A stretch of DNA of 64,000 bases from Arthrobacter sp. zg-Y1171 (GCF_025244845.1 NZ_CP104264.1:930001-994000); one strand, 5' to 3'. Shown: positions 43,662-53,189, counted from the first letter of the stretch. Program-made: numbers and translations. Notes: a model not told the origin generated them from the letters alone.

Positions 43662-44111
43662 ATGCCTGTAAAAGTCGGTTACGCCTCGGGCGTCTACGAT
43701 CTCTTCCATATCGGCCATTTGAACCTGCTGCGTGAGGCCCGGGACCGGTGTGATTTCCTTATCGCCGGCGTCGCTTCGGCGGAAATGTCCCAGCGGCTTA
43801 AAGGCACCACCCCGGTGGTTCCGCTGGCCGAGCGGCTGGAGATCGTGCGCAGTATCCGGTTCGTGGACGCCGTGGTGGTGGATGAACACGTGAATAAGGC
43901 CGAGACGTGGCGCGAAGTCGGATTCAACGTTTTCTTCAAAGGCGACGACTGGCGGGGCACACCGAAGGGCGTACGTCTGGAACGGGATATGAAGCTGATC
44001 GGTGTCGAAGTCGTCTACCTGCCGTATACGGCAACCACCTCTTCTACGATGCTGCGCCGCGCGCTGAGCGCAATCACCGGTTTACCCGGCGACTCTGCCC
44101 TGAACGCATGA
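43662..44111 (+). CDS. Cytidylyltransferase-like protein (TagD type)
   Basis: The 149-residue protein is a complete HIGH-superfamily nucleotidyltransferase: GYASGVYDLFHIGHLNLL carries the HxGH motif (H16, H19), and the C-terminal TTSST segment corresponds to the ISTT motif of glycerol-3-phosphate cytidylyltransferases. Such enzymes make CDP-glycerol, CDP-ethanolamine or related CDP-alcohols. The CDP-alcohol phosphotransferase 8 kb upstream is a plausible consumer. The stop overlaps the next gene start (ATGA). The alcohol cannot be read from sequence. Confidence 0.85.
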   Translation: MPVKVGYASGVYDLFHIGHLNLLREARDRCDFLIAGVASAEMSQRLKGTTPVVPLAERLEIVRSIRFVDAVVVDEHVNKAETWREVGFNVFFKGDDWRGTPKGVRLERDMKLIGVEVVYLPYTATTSSTMLRRALSAITGLPGDSALNA

Positions 44112-45595
44112 AACACCGCGGCACTCCCGGCCTGGGCGCCCCGGCGCCCTCCGGGCCGAGCCGCCGCAGCGTATTGGCCTTGGGAACCATCGGCCTGGCC
44201 TTGGCCGGATGCATGCCCAAGGACGTGGATCCGGACGCCGGTGCCTCCGAAGAGACCCCCGCGGCAGCCCAGGTGCACACGGTGCGCTCACTCTTCGATT
44301 CGCATCCCTTCCAAGTGGCCCACCGCGGATCCTGGGACAACTGGCCCGAACACACAATGACTGCCTACCGGGAAGCGGCCCGTGCCGGGGCTCCGGCCCT
44401 GGAAGTTTCGGTGTGCTCGACGGCGGACGGCACCCTGGTCTGTCATCACGACATCGATACCGGAAGAACCACCGGGCAGAACCTGGTCATTGGCGATACG
44501 ACCTGGAAAGACCTGTCGCGGCTGCGCGTCGACGCCCGGCCGTGGCTGGGCCCGCACATGCCGGTGGAACCGATTCCCCGGCTGCAGGAGGTCCTGGACG
44601 CGTTCGCCGGCACGCATGTGATCTTCCTCGAGGACAAGCAGGGCACCAACACCAAAGCCCTCCTGGACTTGATGGACACCTATCCGGATTCGCGCCGGCA
44701 CATCATCTGGAAGCAGTCCGCAGTTGCAAAGCAGATTCGTGCGGTGACCGAGCGGGGATACGACAGCTGGGGCTACTTCACCGAGGAACAGATGTCCTTG
44801 CTGCCGGATAACTCTGAGCGGTTCACGTTCCTGGGAATCAACACCCTCGCCACGGACGCGGAGATCACCGCCGCGGTGGCAACGGGGAAGCCGGTGATCT
44901 GCTGGGAGGTCCACTCCCGGGCGGAGCGGGACCGGCTGATCGGGCTTGGAGTCGCGGGGCTCATGAGTGCCAACGTTCCCTATCTGTCGGTCCGGACCTC
45001 GCCGGAGACCGCCGATCGCTTCGGGGATGGTCTCCGGGCAGCCGGGGACCTCCCCTGGACAGTGAAACAAGGGTGGGACGTGCAGCCGCAATTGGACGCG
45101 GACGAAGGGGTGCTTCGGCTCCACGCCCCGGTGAACAGCAGCTACCGGATGGGGTCCATGGGGCCGGTGGAGCAGGACGTGTACAGCATTGAGTTCGAGA
45201 TGCGCTGGCCGGGACAGCTTCCCGGCGTCGAAGGGCACGCCGGCCTGGCGTTCGGGCAGGATAACGACCTGCCCTACCGGGTGCTGATACCGAGCGAGGT
45301 GGGCGGCTACCACCTCGTGTTCCGGCCGAACGGGGAAATGGCACTGCTGCTGCGCCATTCAGGCGAACCAAACGGCCTGCGGCTCGCCGTCCTGGAGACC
45401 GAGCCGGCCAAATCCGGCGAATGGCTCTCGTTTAGAGTCGAGATAGCCCCCGACAGCCTGCGCTTCTCCCGCCGGGACAGCTCCGGATGGGCAGGCATGG
45501 CTGTCGAACGCAGCTACCGCGGCGGTTACTTCAGCCTCACCCGCAACTATGCCGGGGATTTCCCGGTGGAGTTCCGCAATGTGGCAATCACCTGA
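44108..45595 (+). CDS. TAT lipoprotein, glycerophosphodiester phosphodiesterase family, with C-terminal beta domain
   Basis: The 495-residue protein has a twin-arginine motif (SRRSVL, 18-23) followed by a lipobox ALAGC (C35). The GDPD barrel (about 65-305) shows AHRGSWDNWPEHT (H72, R73, E81), E99 and CHHD (H113-H114-D115). The usual metal-binding Asp two residues after E99 is Ser here (EVSV), a change I recall from an actinobacterial subfamily. A C-terminal domain (about 320-495) looks like a beta sandwich. GDPD enzymes cleave glycerophosphodiesters, including wall polymers. It is translationally coupled to the cytidylyltransferase gene; the open frame extends upstream to 43907 only as overlap. 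Confidence 0.85.
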   Translation: MKHRGTPGLGAPAPSGPSRRSVLALGTIGLALAGCMPKDVDPDAGASEETPAAAQVHTVRSLFDSHPFQVAHRGSWDNWPEHTMTAYREAARAGAPALEVSVCSTADGTLVCHHDIDTGRTTGQNLVIGDTTWKDLSRLRVDARPWLGPHMPVEPIPRLQEVLDAFAGTHVIFLEDKQGTNTKALLDLMDTYPDSRRHIIWKQSAVAKQIRAVTERGYDSWGYFTEEQMSLLPDNSERFTFLGINTLATDAEITAAVATGKPVICWEVHSRAERDRLIGLGVAGLMSANVPYLSVRTSPETADRFGDGLRAAGDLPWTVKQGWDVQPQLDADEGVLRLHAPVNSSYRMGSMGPVEQDVYSIEFEMRWPGQLPGVEGHAGLAFGQDNDLPYRVLIPSEVGGYHLVFRPNGEMALLLRHSGEPNGLRLAVLETEPAKSGEWLSFRVEIAPDSLRFSRRDSSGWAGMAVERSYRGGYFSLTRNYAGDFPVEFRNVAIT

Positions 45596-46061
45596 TCGGC
45601 AGTTCCGGCCGCACACCCCGCCGCGCACCCCGCCGCAGCAACGCGGCCATCCCGATCCCGGCCAGCGCGCCGGCGCAGTTGAACAGGACGTCCCTCGCGT
45701 TGCCCACCCGCTCGGGCAGGAACAGCTCCTGGGCCAGTTCGCCGGTTCCGGACAGCACGGTGCAGATCAACAAAGCGATCCACCACCGCTGCGGTGCCAT
45801 AAGGCGGGCCGCCATGAAACCAAGCGGCACGAAGAGCGCCACGTTTGCGGAGGCCTCGAGGACGGCGTAGCTCAACCCGGGCAGGCCCAGCTCCTCGAGC
45901 CGCTGCAGGGCCCTCAGCAGCCTCCCGTACAACGGGCGGTCGACCGGTGTAGGCCACAGGACCACCGCAAGAATGCCGGCTGCAAGCACCACGGCGGCAG
46001 CAGCTTTGGCTGCCCGGCGGATCCGGTAGCTCGGAGGGCGCTCGGTGGATTTCCTGCGCAT
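45588..46061 (-). CDS. VanZ-like membrane protein 1
   Basis: The 157-residue protein has about four membrane helices and the VanZ-type segments ASANVALFVPLGFM and GELAQELFLPERVGNARDVLFNCAGALAG. VanZ proteins are small membrane proteins of uncertain biochemical role, first linked to teicoplanin resistance. It converges on the GDPD gene and the two coding regions overlap by 8 bases at their 3' ends. A second, clearly related VanZ protein lies at 58320-58754. Confidence 0.85.
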   Translation of the reverse strand: MRRKSTERPPSYRIRRAAKAAAAVVLAAGILAVVLWPTPVDRPLYGRLLRALQRLEELGLPGLSYAVLEASANVALFVPLGFMAARLMAPQRWWIALLICTVLSGTGELAQELFLPERVGNARDVLFNCAGALAGIGMAALLRRGARRGVRPELPIR

Positions 46062-46359
46062 GTTCCTTCCCGGCTGTCCAAACGTCTTTGGCTGGAAAGC
46101 TACCGGTTGGGAGGCGGAACCTTAACGCGGGCCCATACCCGGTTTTGTGCTGGCCTTACCTACTCCTGCGGCGGCACCGTCCGGCGCATCGCCGTCGTAC
46201 GGCCCGGTGCCCAAGGGCTGCCGCTGGGTTTGTAGTATTTCGCCCAGGGACGAACGGAACTTAGGCCAGACTCAGATGCATTGCCCCCTGCTGCGTGGGA
46301 CGATTAGGGAAGATTTGTCTTGCGTAATGCAGGACGCCGCCAGCAGAGGAGTAACGAAC

Positions 46360-47676
46360 GTGCCTGTGGTGACTACCCCCGCAACGTTGCGCCCGGCAAC
46401 CGGGCCCATGGACAACGCCGAAGTGCTGCGCATCCGCAACGACTTCCCGATCCTCGACCAGGAGGTCAACGGGCACCGGCTGGTCTACCTTGACTCGGGT
46501 GCCACCTCCCAGAACCCGCTGAGTGTCATCGAAGCCGAGCAGGAGTTCTACGAGCAGCGCAATTCCGCGGTCCACCGCGGCGCCCACACCCTTGCCGTCG
46601 CCGCCACCGACGTCTACGAGCAGGCCCGCGAAACGGTGGCGGCCTTCATTAACGCCCGTCCCAATGAGCTGGTGTGGACCTCCAACGCCACCGAAGGCCT
46701 GAACCTGCTGGCCTACTCCTTCTCCAACGCTTCCCTGGGCCGAGGGGGAGAAGCTGCAGCCCGGTTCGCGTTGAAACCCGGGGACGAAATAGTCGTCACC
46801 GAAATGGAGCACCACGCCAACCTGATCCCGTGGCAGGAGCTTGCGGCCCGCACCGGCGCAACTCTGCGCTACATTCCGGTGGACGACGACGGCGCGCTGC
46901 GGCTCGAGGAGGCCGAGCTCATCATCGGGCCGCGCACCAGGATCCTGGCGTTCAGCCATGCCTCCAACGTGCTCGGCACCATCAACCCGGTGGAGACCCT
47001 GGTGGCCATGGCACACCGCCATGGCGCCCTGGTGGTGCTGGATGCATGCCAGTCCGTGCCGCACCTGCCGGTGGACGTGAAGGCGCTCGACGTCGACTTC
47101 CTGGTCTTCTCCGGGCACAAGATGCTCGGGCCCACGGGCATCGGCGCCCTCTACGGCAAGGCCGAGCTGCTGGATGCCATGCCGGTGTTCCTCACCGGCG
47201 GGTCCATGATCACCACGGTGACGATGGAAAAGGCCGCGTACCTGCCCGCACCCCAGCGTTTCGAGGCCGGAACGCAGCGGATCTCGCAGGCTATGGCCCT
47301 GGGTACGGCAGCGAACTACCTCACCGAGACCGGGATGGACCGCATCCACGCCTGGGAAACCACGCTCGGCCAGCGCCTGGTGCAGGGGCTGGCGGCCATC
47401 GACGGGATCCGCGTGCTGGGGCCGAAAGCCGGTGTGGAACGGATCGGCCTGGCGGCGTTCGACGTCGACGGCGTCCACTCCCACGACGTAGGCCAGTTCC
47501 TGGATGACCAGGGGATTGCCGTGCGGGTGGGCCACCACTGCGCCCAGCCGCTGCACCGCCGGCTGGGGCTGGTTTCCACCACCCGTGCCAGTACGTACCT
47601 CTACAACACCACGGACGACGTTGACGCGTTCCTAGCCGCAGTGGCCGGCGTCCGTCCGTTCTTTGGAGTGAAGTAA
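46360..47676 (+). CDS. sufS: SufS-type cysteine desulfurase
   Basis: The 438-residue class V aminotransferase-fold enzyme uses PLP to take sulfur from cysteine for Fe-S cluster assembly. The PLP-binding Lys is in FSGHKMLGPTG (K254), the cofactor-stacking His region is EMEHHANLIPW (151-152) and the catalytic loop Cys is in RVGHHCAQPLHRR (C394), as in the SufS/CsdA group II. The open frame reaches 46147, but GTG 46360 has an AGAGGAG site (46345-46351) with ideal spacing, while the upstream 71 residues look random. It is followed with no gap by sufU. Confidence 0.93.
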   Translation: MPVVTTPATLRPATGPMDNAEVLRIRNDFPILDQEVNGHRLVYLDSGATSQNPLSVIEAEQEFYEQRNSAVHRGAHTLAVAATDVYEQARETVAAFINARPNELVWTSNATEGLNLLAYSFSNASLGRGGEAAARFALKPGDEIVVTEMEHHANLIPWQELAARTGATLRYIPVDDDGALRLEEAELIIGPRTRILAFSHASNVLGTINPVETLVAMAHRHGALVVLDACQSVPHLPVDVKALDVDFLVFSGHKMLGPTGIGALYGKAELLDAMPVFLTGGSMITTVTMEKAAYLPAPQRFEAGTQRISQAMALGTAANYLTETGMDRIHAWETTLGQRLVQGLAAIDGIRVLGPKAGVERIGLAAFDVDGVHSHDVGQFLDDQGIAVRVGHHCAQPLHRRLGLVSTTRASTYLYNTTDDVDAFLAAVAGVRPFFGVK

Positions 47677-48126
47677 ATGAGTTCGGACCTGCAGCAGCTC
47701 TACCAGCAGATCATCCTGGAACACGCCAAGCGGCGGCGCGGCGACGGCTTGGCAGCGGCCCCGGACGGGCTGGCTTCGGGGGAGTCCCACCAGTTGAACC
47801 CCACCTGCGGCGATGAGATCACCCTGCGGGCCGCCGTCGACGGTTCCACCGTGCACGGCATCAGCTGGGAAGGACAGGGTTGCTCCATCTCCATGGCGTC
47901 CGCTTCTGTGCTGACGGAACTCGCGGCCGGCCTGGAGCGGGACGAAGTCCTCTCGCTGGTGGACGAGTTCCGTACGCTGATGCGTTCGCGGGGCAGCATT
48001 GAACCGGATGAGGAAGTGCTCGGCGACGCCGCGGCCTTTGCAGGCGTGGCCCGCTACCCGGCGCGGGTCAAGTGCGCCATGCTCGCCTGGGTTGCCTTGG
48101 AAGAAGCGCTGCTGGCGGCAAACTGA
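47677..48126 (+). CDS. sufU: SufU-type Fe-S assembly protein
   Basis: The 149-residue protein of the IscU/SufU family has the three conserved cysteines in NPTCGD (C44), GQGCSIS (C69) and ARVKCAMLAW (C132), with the insertion before the third Cys that marks zinc-binding SufU of Gram-positives. SufU accepts sulfur from SufS. The ATG directly abuts the sufS stop and GGAG lies in the end of sufS, so they are coupled. The SufBCD scaffold genes are not in this window. Confidence 0.92.
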   Translation: MSSDLQQLYQQIILEHAKRRRGDGLAAAPDGLASGESHQLNPTCGDEITLRAAVDGSTVHGISWEGQGCSISMASASVLTELAAGLERDEVLSLVDEFRTLMRSRGSIEPDEEVLGDAAAFAGVARYPARVKCAMLAWVALEEALLAAN

Positions 48127-48128
48127 GG

Positions 48129-48170
48129 CGTCCGGCCTCGTGCGACCTCGTGCGGCTGCCGGACCGGACG
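48129..48170. terminator. Hairpin between convergent sufU and ugd
   Basis: CGTCCGG (48129-48135) pairs with CCGGACG (48164-48170). An alternative pairing uses GTCCGGC and GCCGGAC at 48158-48164. The loop holds a direct repeat CTCGTGCG. The position between convergent genes suits a two-way terminator. Confidence 0.4.
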
Positions 48171-48190
48171 GCTAACGGGCTCCCGGGCGG

Positions 48191-49504
48191 TTAGGGCCGG
48201 CCCATGCCGCGGTAGTTCCAACCGGCGCCCCGCCAGGCGGCCGGGTCGAGGACGTTGCGGCCGTCAATGATGTTCCGATCCGCAACGAGGGTCCCGGTGG
48301 CTTCCGGGTCGAGGGACCGGTATTCCTTCCACTCGGTCAGCAGCACCACGGCATGGGCCCCCAGCAGCGCATTCCCGGTGACGGGCTCGTAGTTCAGTTC
48401 GGGGAAGCGGCCCTTCGCGTTCTGCAGGGCCTGGGGGTCGGCCACGGTCACGGTGGCACCCTGGAGCTGCATCTGGGCCGCAGCGCTCAGGGCAGGGGAG
48501 TCGCGGACGTCGTCGCTCTCCGGCTTGAATGCGGCGCCCAGGATGGTCACCCGCTTGCCCAGCAGGGAGCCGCCGCAGATTTCGCGTGTCATTTCGACAA
48601 CCTTGGAGCGGCGGCGCATATTGATGGCGTCCACCTCGCGCAGGAAGGTCAGTGCCTGGTCGGCACCCAGTTCCCCGGCCCGTGCCATGAACGCACGGAT
48701 ATCCTTGGGCAGGCAGCCGCCGCCGAACCCGACGCCGGCATTCAGGAAGCTCCGTCCGATGCGTTCGTCCATGCCGATGGCGTCGGCCAGGGCCGTGACA
48801 TCCGCACCCGACGCCTCGCAGACCTCCGCCATGGCGTTGATGAAGCTGATCTTGGTGGCCAGGAAGGAATTGGCGGCGGTCTTGACCAGTTCGGCCGTGG
48901 CATAGTCCACCACCATGCGCGGGGTGCCGGCGGACAATGGGGTGGAATAAACCTCGTCCAGCGCCGCGACGGCGGCGGCTCCCGCCGCGTCGTCGGGAAC
49001 ACCGTAGACAAAGCGGTCAGGGGTTAACGTGTCCTGGACGGCGTGACCCTCGCGCAGGAATTCCGGATTCCAGGCCAGGATCGCTTCCGGCGCGGCTTCA
49101 GCCAGCTGATCGGCCAGCCGTGCGGCGGTGCCCACCGGGACGGTGGACTTGCCGGCCACTATGTTGCCGGGGGCCAGGTACGGCGCCAGGCCGGCGACTG
49201 CCGCGTCCACGTACCGCATGTCCGCGGCGTACTCGCCTTTGCGCTGGGGCGTGCCCACGCAGACGAAATGGACGTCAGCGCCGGCGGCGTCCGCCAGGTC
49301 GCTGCTGAACCTCAGGCGGCCACTCTCCAGCCCTTCCGCAAGGAGCTCAGGCAGGCGGGGCTCGAAGAACGGCGCCCGGCCCGCGGCGAGGTCCGCGATC
49401 CTTGCGGTGTCGACGTCGATCCCCACAACGTTATGTCCAAGCCGGGCCATGGAAACCGCGTGGACGGCGCCCAGATAGCCGCAGCCAATAACCGAGAGAC
49501 GCAC
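48191..49504 (-). CDS. ugd: UDP-glucose 6-dehydrogenase
   Basis: The enzyme oxidises UDP-glucose to UDP-glucuronate in two NAD-dependent steps. The 437-residue protein has the N-terminal Rossmann motif IGCGYLGAVHA (6-16), the NPEFLREG segment (146-153), and the catalytic Cys in GFGGGCLPKDIRAF (C264). The third domain has GAAFKPESDDVRDSP. The start is GTG. UDP-glucuronate is a usual donor for acidic exopolysaccharides, which fits the surrounding locus. It is divergent from the WcaI-like glycosyltransferase across a 322-base gap. Confidence 0.94.
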   Translation of the reverse strand: MRLSVIGCGYLGAVHAVSMARLGHNVVGIDVDTARIADLAAGRAPFFEPRLPELLAEGLESGRLRFSSDLADAAGADVHFVCVGTPQRKGEYAADMRYVDAAVAGLAPYLAPGNIVAGKSTVPVGTAARLADQLAEAAPEAILAWNPEFLREGHAVQDTLTPDRFVYGVPDDAAGAAAVAALDEVYSTPLSAGTPRMVVDYATAELVKTAANSFLATKISFINAMAEVCEASGADVTALADAIGMDERIGRSFLNAGVGFGGGCLPKDIRAFMARAGELGADQALTFLREVDAINMRRRSKVVEMTREICGGSLLGKRVTILGAAFKPESDDVRDSPALSAAAQMQLQGATVTVADPQALQNAKGRFPELNYEPVTGNALLGAHAVVLLTEWKEYRSLDPEATGTLVADRNIIDGRNVLDPAAWRGAGWNYRGMGRP

Positions 49505-49826
49505 TGTTACCCCAAAGGTTCGATAGCGGAAGACGGCTACCAGCCTATCCCTTGAGCCGTGTGCGCACGGAACCCGGGACTGTTGGCTGCACGGGGCCGG
49601 TAGCCCTTGCTTTCTCCGGGTGGGCCGCCGAGAGCGGCAGCTGAACGGTTGGTTGGGGGGTGCGGCGAGCGATGGTTACGGAAGAAATCACCTACTGCAT
49701 GCATTTCCGGTACTCACATAAACACTTGTTTTTCATAAAAGGGCACCCAACCACGCATTGCGGCTTCGAGTACTAAATGAAATTCAATCCATCGTTTAGG
49801 TCTCATCCGACTGCTAGTCTCCCCAT
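49505..49826. promoter_or_regulatory. AT-richer divergent promoter region, possible leaderless start
   Basis: This 322-base gap between divergent ugd and a glycosyltransferase is AT-rich over 49680-49800. An extended -10 element TGCTAGTCT (49812-49820) lies six bases before the GTG at 49827, and no ribosome-binding site precedes that GTG. The glycosyltransferase mRNA may therefore be leaderless. No good -35 hexamer is seen. Confidence 0.4.
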
Positions 49827-51083
49827 GTGATTCCAACTAACCCAAAAATACTCATTGCGGGCTTGAATTACAGCCCTGAGCCATCCGGCAACGCGCCATA
49901 TATCTCTGGGTTGGCTACCGGACTTTCCGATAAGGGTTACCGAGTAAGCGTACTTACGGGCTATCCGCATTACCCGGAGTGGCGGCGGCGCCCGGGATAC
50001 AAGGGATGGAGTATCTCTGAAGCAATCGGGGGCGTATCCGTTCGACGGTTAAACCATCTCGTCCCTGCCAGGCCTCGGAGCTTCGCAAGGCTCGGTATGG
50101 AGCTTTCTTTTGGCCTTCGACTGGCCTTTGCACGCTGGGGCCCGCAGAGCGCGGTCATCCTCGTTAGCCCAGCCCTTTTCGCCACGGGGATCGCTCTGCT
50201 CCGAGCACGCATGGCCCCGGCCAAGCCCCCCGTCCTCATCTGGGTGCACGATCTCTACAGCCTGGGCATTACGGAGACCGGAACCTCCGGTTCCGCAGTC
50301 AGCAAGGTCATGGAATGGGTTGAATCGAAAATACTGCGATCAGCCGACCGTGTTGTGGTCGTTCATGAGCGCTTTCGCCATTACGTGACCGGGCAACTCG
50401 GAGTGGACCCCGACCGAGTGGAAGTCGTCCGTAACTGGACACACCTCAAGCCGTTTAACCTTGAGGACCGCGCTGCTTCCCGTGCCTCGTTCGGATGGTC
50501 GCCGGACGACGTGGTTGTCCTTCATGCAGGGAATATGGGCGCCAAACAGGGGCTGGAGAACGTGGTGGAGGCAGCCCGCGTTGCCTCTCGCGAGGGTAGT
50601 GCCGTCCGTTTCGTATTGGTCGGCGACGGCAACCAGCGGAGCCGGCTTGAACAACTCGCGCAGGGCGTTGGTCAGATCGAATTTGTGGATTCACTTCCCG
50701 GTAATCGATTCCAGGAAGCCCTCGCCGCGGCGGACGTCCTCCTGGTCAATGAACTGCCGGGCGTCCGGGAGATGTCCGTGCCCAGCAAATTGACGTCATA
50801 TTTCAGCTCCGGTGTTCCCATACTGGCCGCTACCGACAAGGACAGCGTCACGGCCGAGGAAATCGCTACCGCGCAGGCGGGTATGCGAGTGGCTGCAGGG
50901 AGCCCGGTTGATCTTGTCCGCGGCGCAGAGGCAATGGCGGCGGACAAGGAACAAGGGCTCCGTTTTGCTGAAAACGGCCGCCGTTTTATGGAGACGACAT
51001 TGTCTGAGGAGCACGCCGTCGCTAAGTATGGTTCGTATCTCATGCATCTCACTGCCCACCATCAAAAGGAACGCATTAAGTAA
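49827..51083 (+). CDS. WcaI-like glycosyltransferase (family 4)
   Basis: The 418-residue GT-B enzyme has the N terminus [23 protein letters not shown] and the [11 protein letters not shown] segment that mark the WcaI group of colanic-acid fucosyl/glycosyltransferases. The C-terminal half has [23 protein letters not shown] and [15 protein letters not shown], the nucleotide-sugar binding part. With gmd and fcl directly downstream, GDP-fucose is a plausible donor (inference). The first half uses more A/T-ending codons than the neighbours. It is separated from gmd by 13 bases. Confidence 0.87.
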   Translation: MIPTNPKILIAGLNYSPEPSGNAPYISGLATGLSDKGYRVSVLTGYPHYPEWRRRPGYKGWSISEAIGGVSVRRLNHLVPARPRSFARLGMELSFGLRLAFARWGPQSAVILVSPALFATGIALLRARMAPAKPPVLIWVHDLYSLGITETGTSGSAVSKVMEWVESKILRSADRVVVVHERFRHYVTGQLGVDPDRVEVVRNWTHLKPFNLEDRAASRASFGWSPDDVVVLHAGNMGAKQGLENVVEAARVASREGSAVRFVLVGDGNQRSRLEQLAQGVGQIEFVDSLPGNRFQEALAAADVLLVNELPGVREMSVPSKLTSYFSSGVPILAATDKDSVTAEEIATAQAGMRVAAGSPVDLVRGAEAMAADKEQGLRFAENGRRFMETTLSEEHAVAKYGSYLMHLTAHHQKERIK

Positions 51084-51096
51084 TCGGGGGATTGTT

Positions 51097-52125
51097 TTGG
51101 TTAAGCGCGCACTCATTACAGGAATCACCGGGCAGGACGGCTCCTACCTTGCGGAGCTTCTGCTGAGGAAGGGATATGAGGTGCACGGGCTTATCCGCCG
51201 CGCCTCGACATTCAATACCTCCCGGGTGGACCACCTTTACGTGGATCCGCACGACCCGGAGGCAAAACTGTTCCTGCACTACGGAGACCTCAGCGACGGG
51301 TCGCGCCTGGCGACGCTGCTCGCCGGCCTGCGGCCGGATGAGGTCTACAACCTCGCCGCCCAGTCCCATGTCCGTGTGTCCTTTGACGAACCCGAACATA
51401 CGGCGGACACCACGGGCATGGGTTCGGTTCGGCTCCTCGAGGCAGTGCGCCTCACTGGAATAGACACCAGGTATTACCAGGCATCCTCGTCGGAAATGTT
51501 CGGCGCTACTCCGCCGCCGCAGAACGAGGACACTCCGTTTTATCCACGGTCGCCGTACGGCGCCGCGAAGGTATACAGCTACTGGATCACGAAGAACTAC
51601 CGCGAGGCCTATGGCATGTACGCGGTGAACGGAGTTCTTTTCAACCACGAATCCCCCCGCCGCGGCGAAACATTCGTCACCCGTAAGATTTCCCGCGCCG
51701 TAGCCGCCATCAAGGCCGGGCAGCAGCGGTATCTGTACATGGGTAACCTGGACGCCATCCGTGACTGGGGCTACGCCGCGGAATACGTGGAGGGCATGTG
51801 GCGCATGCTGCAGGCGGACGAGCCCGAGGATTTTGTGCTGGCCACCGGTGGAAACTACACCGTGAGGGACTTCCTCACCATCGCCTTCGAACACGCAGGG
51901 CTCGAATGGGAAGAACACGTGAAGTTCGATGAACGGTATCTTCGGCCCACGGAGGTTGACGCACTCGTTGGTGATGCCTCCAAGGCACAGGAGAAGCTTG
52001 GGTGGAAAGCCACGGTACATACTCCCGATCTCGCCCGCATCATGGTGGATGCTGACACCGAAATGCTCAAGCACTCGGGCCGTAATTGGGTCGATACCGT
52101 GAACCTCGAGTCTTGGAATGACTGA
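51097..52125 (+). CDS. gmd: GDP-mannose 4,6-dehydratase
   Basis: Gmd converts GDP-mannose to GDP-4-keto-6-deoxymannose, the first step to GDP-L-fucose. The 342-residue protein has the NADP motif GITGQDG (9-15), the SSSEMFG segment with catalytic Ser/Glu (130-136), and YGAAK with catalytic Tyr154 and Lys158. GAAFTPRRG-type binding is seen as [14 protein letters not shown]. The true start is probably TTG 51097, after GGGGG at 51086-51090, since the upstream frame lies over the previous gene. It overlaps fcl by 8 bases. Confidence 0.93.
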   Translation: MVKRALITGITGQDGSYLAELLLRKGYEVHGLIRRASTFNTSRVDHLYVDPHDPEAKLFLHYGDLSDGSRLATLLAGLRPDEVYNLAAQSHVRVSFDEPEHTADTTGMGSVRLLEAVRLTGIDTRYYQASSSEMFGATPPPQNEDTPFYPRSPYGAAKVYSYWITKNYREAYGMYAVNGVLFNHESPRRGETFVTRKISRAVAAIKAGQQRYLYMGNLDAIRDWGYAAEYVEGMWRMLQADEPEDFVLATGGNYTVRDFLTIAFEHAGLEWEEHVKFDERYLRPTEVDALVGDASKAQEKLGWKATVHTPDLARIMVDADTEMLKHSGRNWVDTVNLESWND

Positions 52126-53116
52126 CGTGGCGCAGCACTCAATGGCAGACAACACGGGCTTCGAGCCCGGCAAACTCGACCGCAACGCTCCCTTCTACGT
52201 CGCTGGACACCGTGGACTCGTAGGGTCGGCCATTTGGCGCAACCTCGAATCCGCAGGTTTCTCGAATCTCCTGGGCCGGACCTCCAGTGAACTGGATCTG
52301 AAGGATCGCCCGGCCGTCTTCGAATACTTTGCGGAGACCACGCCCCGCTATGTGGTCCTGGCGGCAGCGAAGGTGGGAGGCATCCTCGCCAACAATACGT
52401 ACCCGGTGGACTTCCTGACCGAGAACCTGCAGATCCAGATCAATGTGCTGGATGCCGCACGCGAACAGGGCGTGGAACGTCTTCTTTTCCTGGGATCTTC
52501 CTGCATATACCCCAAGTTTGCCGAGCAGCCCATTTCGGAGGATTCGCTTCTGACGGGGCATCTCGAACCCACCAACGACGCATATGCGATCGCGAAGATC
52601 GCCGGAATCATGCACATCCAGGCCGTCCGCCGCCAGGACGGGCTGCCCTGGATTTCAGCGATGCCCACCAGCCTTTACGGCCCGGGGGATAACTTTTCGC
52701 CGGAAGGATCCCATGTCCTTCCGGCTCTCATCCGCCGCTATGACGAGGCAGCGCAACAGGGATTGAGCACCGTGACCAACTGGGGTACAGGTTCGCCCCG
52801 GCGTGAATTCCTGCATGTCGACGACATGGCAGCTGCCTGCCTCCACCTCTTGGAGCATTATGACGGACCGCAGCAGGTGAACGTGGGAACGGGATCAGAC
52901 CTCACGATCAAGGAACTCGCCGAACTTGTCGCCGACGCCGTGGGCTACAACGGGTCCGTGGAGTGGGATGCCTCGAAACCCGACGGCACCCCGCAAAAGC
53001 TACTCGACGTCTCCAAGCTGGCTGCCACCGGCTGGACCGCACAGATCCCCTTCGAGGACGGCATTCGGGACACAGTGTCCTGGTATCGGAGCCATCTCAC
53101 CTCACTGCGCGGCTAG
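52118..53116 (+). CDS. fcl: GDP-L-fucose synthase
   Basis: Fcl (WcaG) epimerises and reduces GDP-4-keto-6-deoxymannose to GDP-L-fucose with NADPH. The 332-residue SDR protein has [11 protein letters not shown] (29-39), AAAKVGGI (82-89), GSSCIYPK with catalytic Ser and Cys (126-133), and the YAIAK pair Tyr156/Lys160. The N terminus has about 20 extra residues if the ATG at 52118 is used; ATG 52142 is an alternative. It overlaps gmd by 8 bases, so translation is coupled. Confidence 0.94.
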   Translation: MTDVAQHSMADNTGFEPGKLDRNAPFYVAGHRGLVGSAIWRNLESAGFSNLLGRTSSELDLKDRPAVFEYFAETTPRYVVLAAAKVGGILANNTYPVDFLTENLQIQINVLDAAREQGVERLLFLGSSCIYPKFAEQPISEDSLLTGHLEPTNDAYAIAKIAGIMHIQAVRRQDGLPWISAMPTSLYGPGDNFSPEGSHVLPALIRRYDEAAQQGLSTVTNWGTGSPRREFLHVDDMAAACLHLLEHYDGPQQVNVGTGSDLTIKELAELVADAVGYNGSVEWDASKPDGTPQKLLDVSKLAATGWTAQIPFEDGIRDTVSWYRSHLTSLRG

Positions 53117-53189
53117 GCTCGGCACGAACCTGCCAAAACCGGCGCGGTCCCCGGGACGGCCAGGACGGGTGACTTATGTCCGGCGAAGG

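Noticed and set aside
46147..46359. 71-residue N-terminal extension of SufS
   Set aside because: The sequence looks random, while the GTG at 46360 has a very good ribosome site and gives the usual SufS length.
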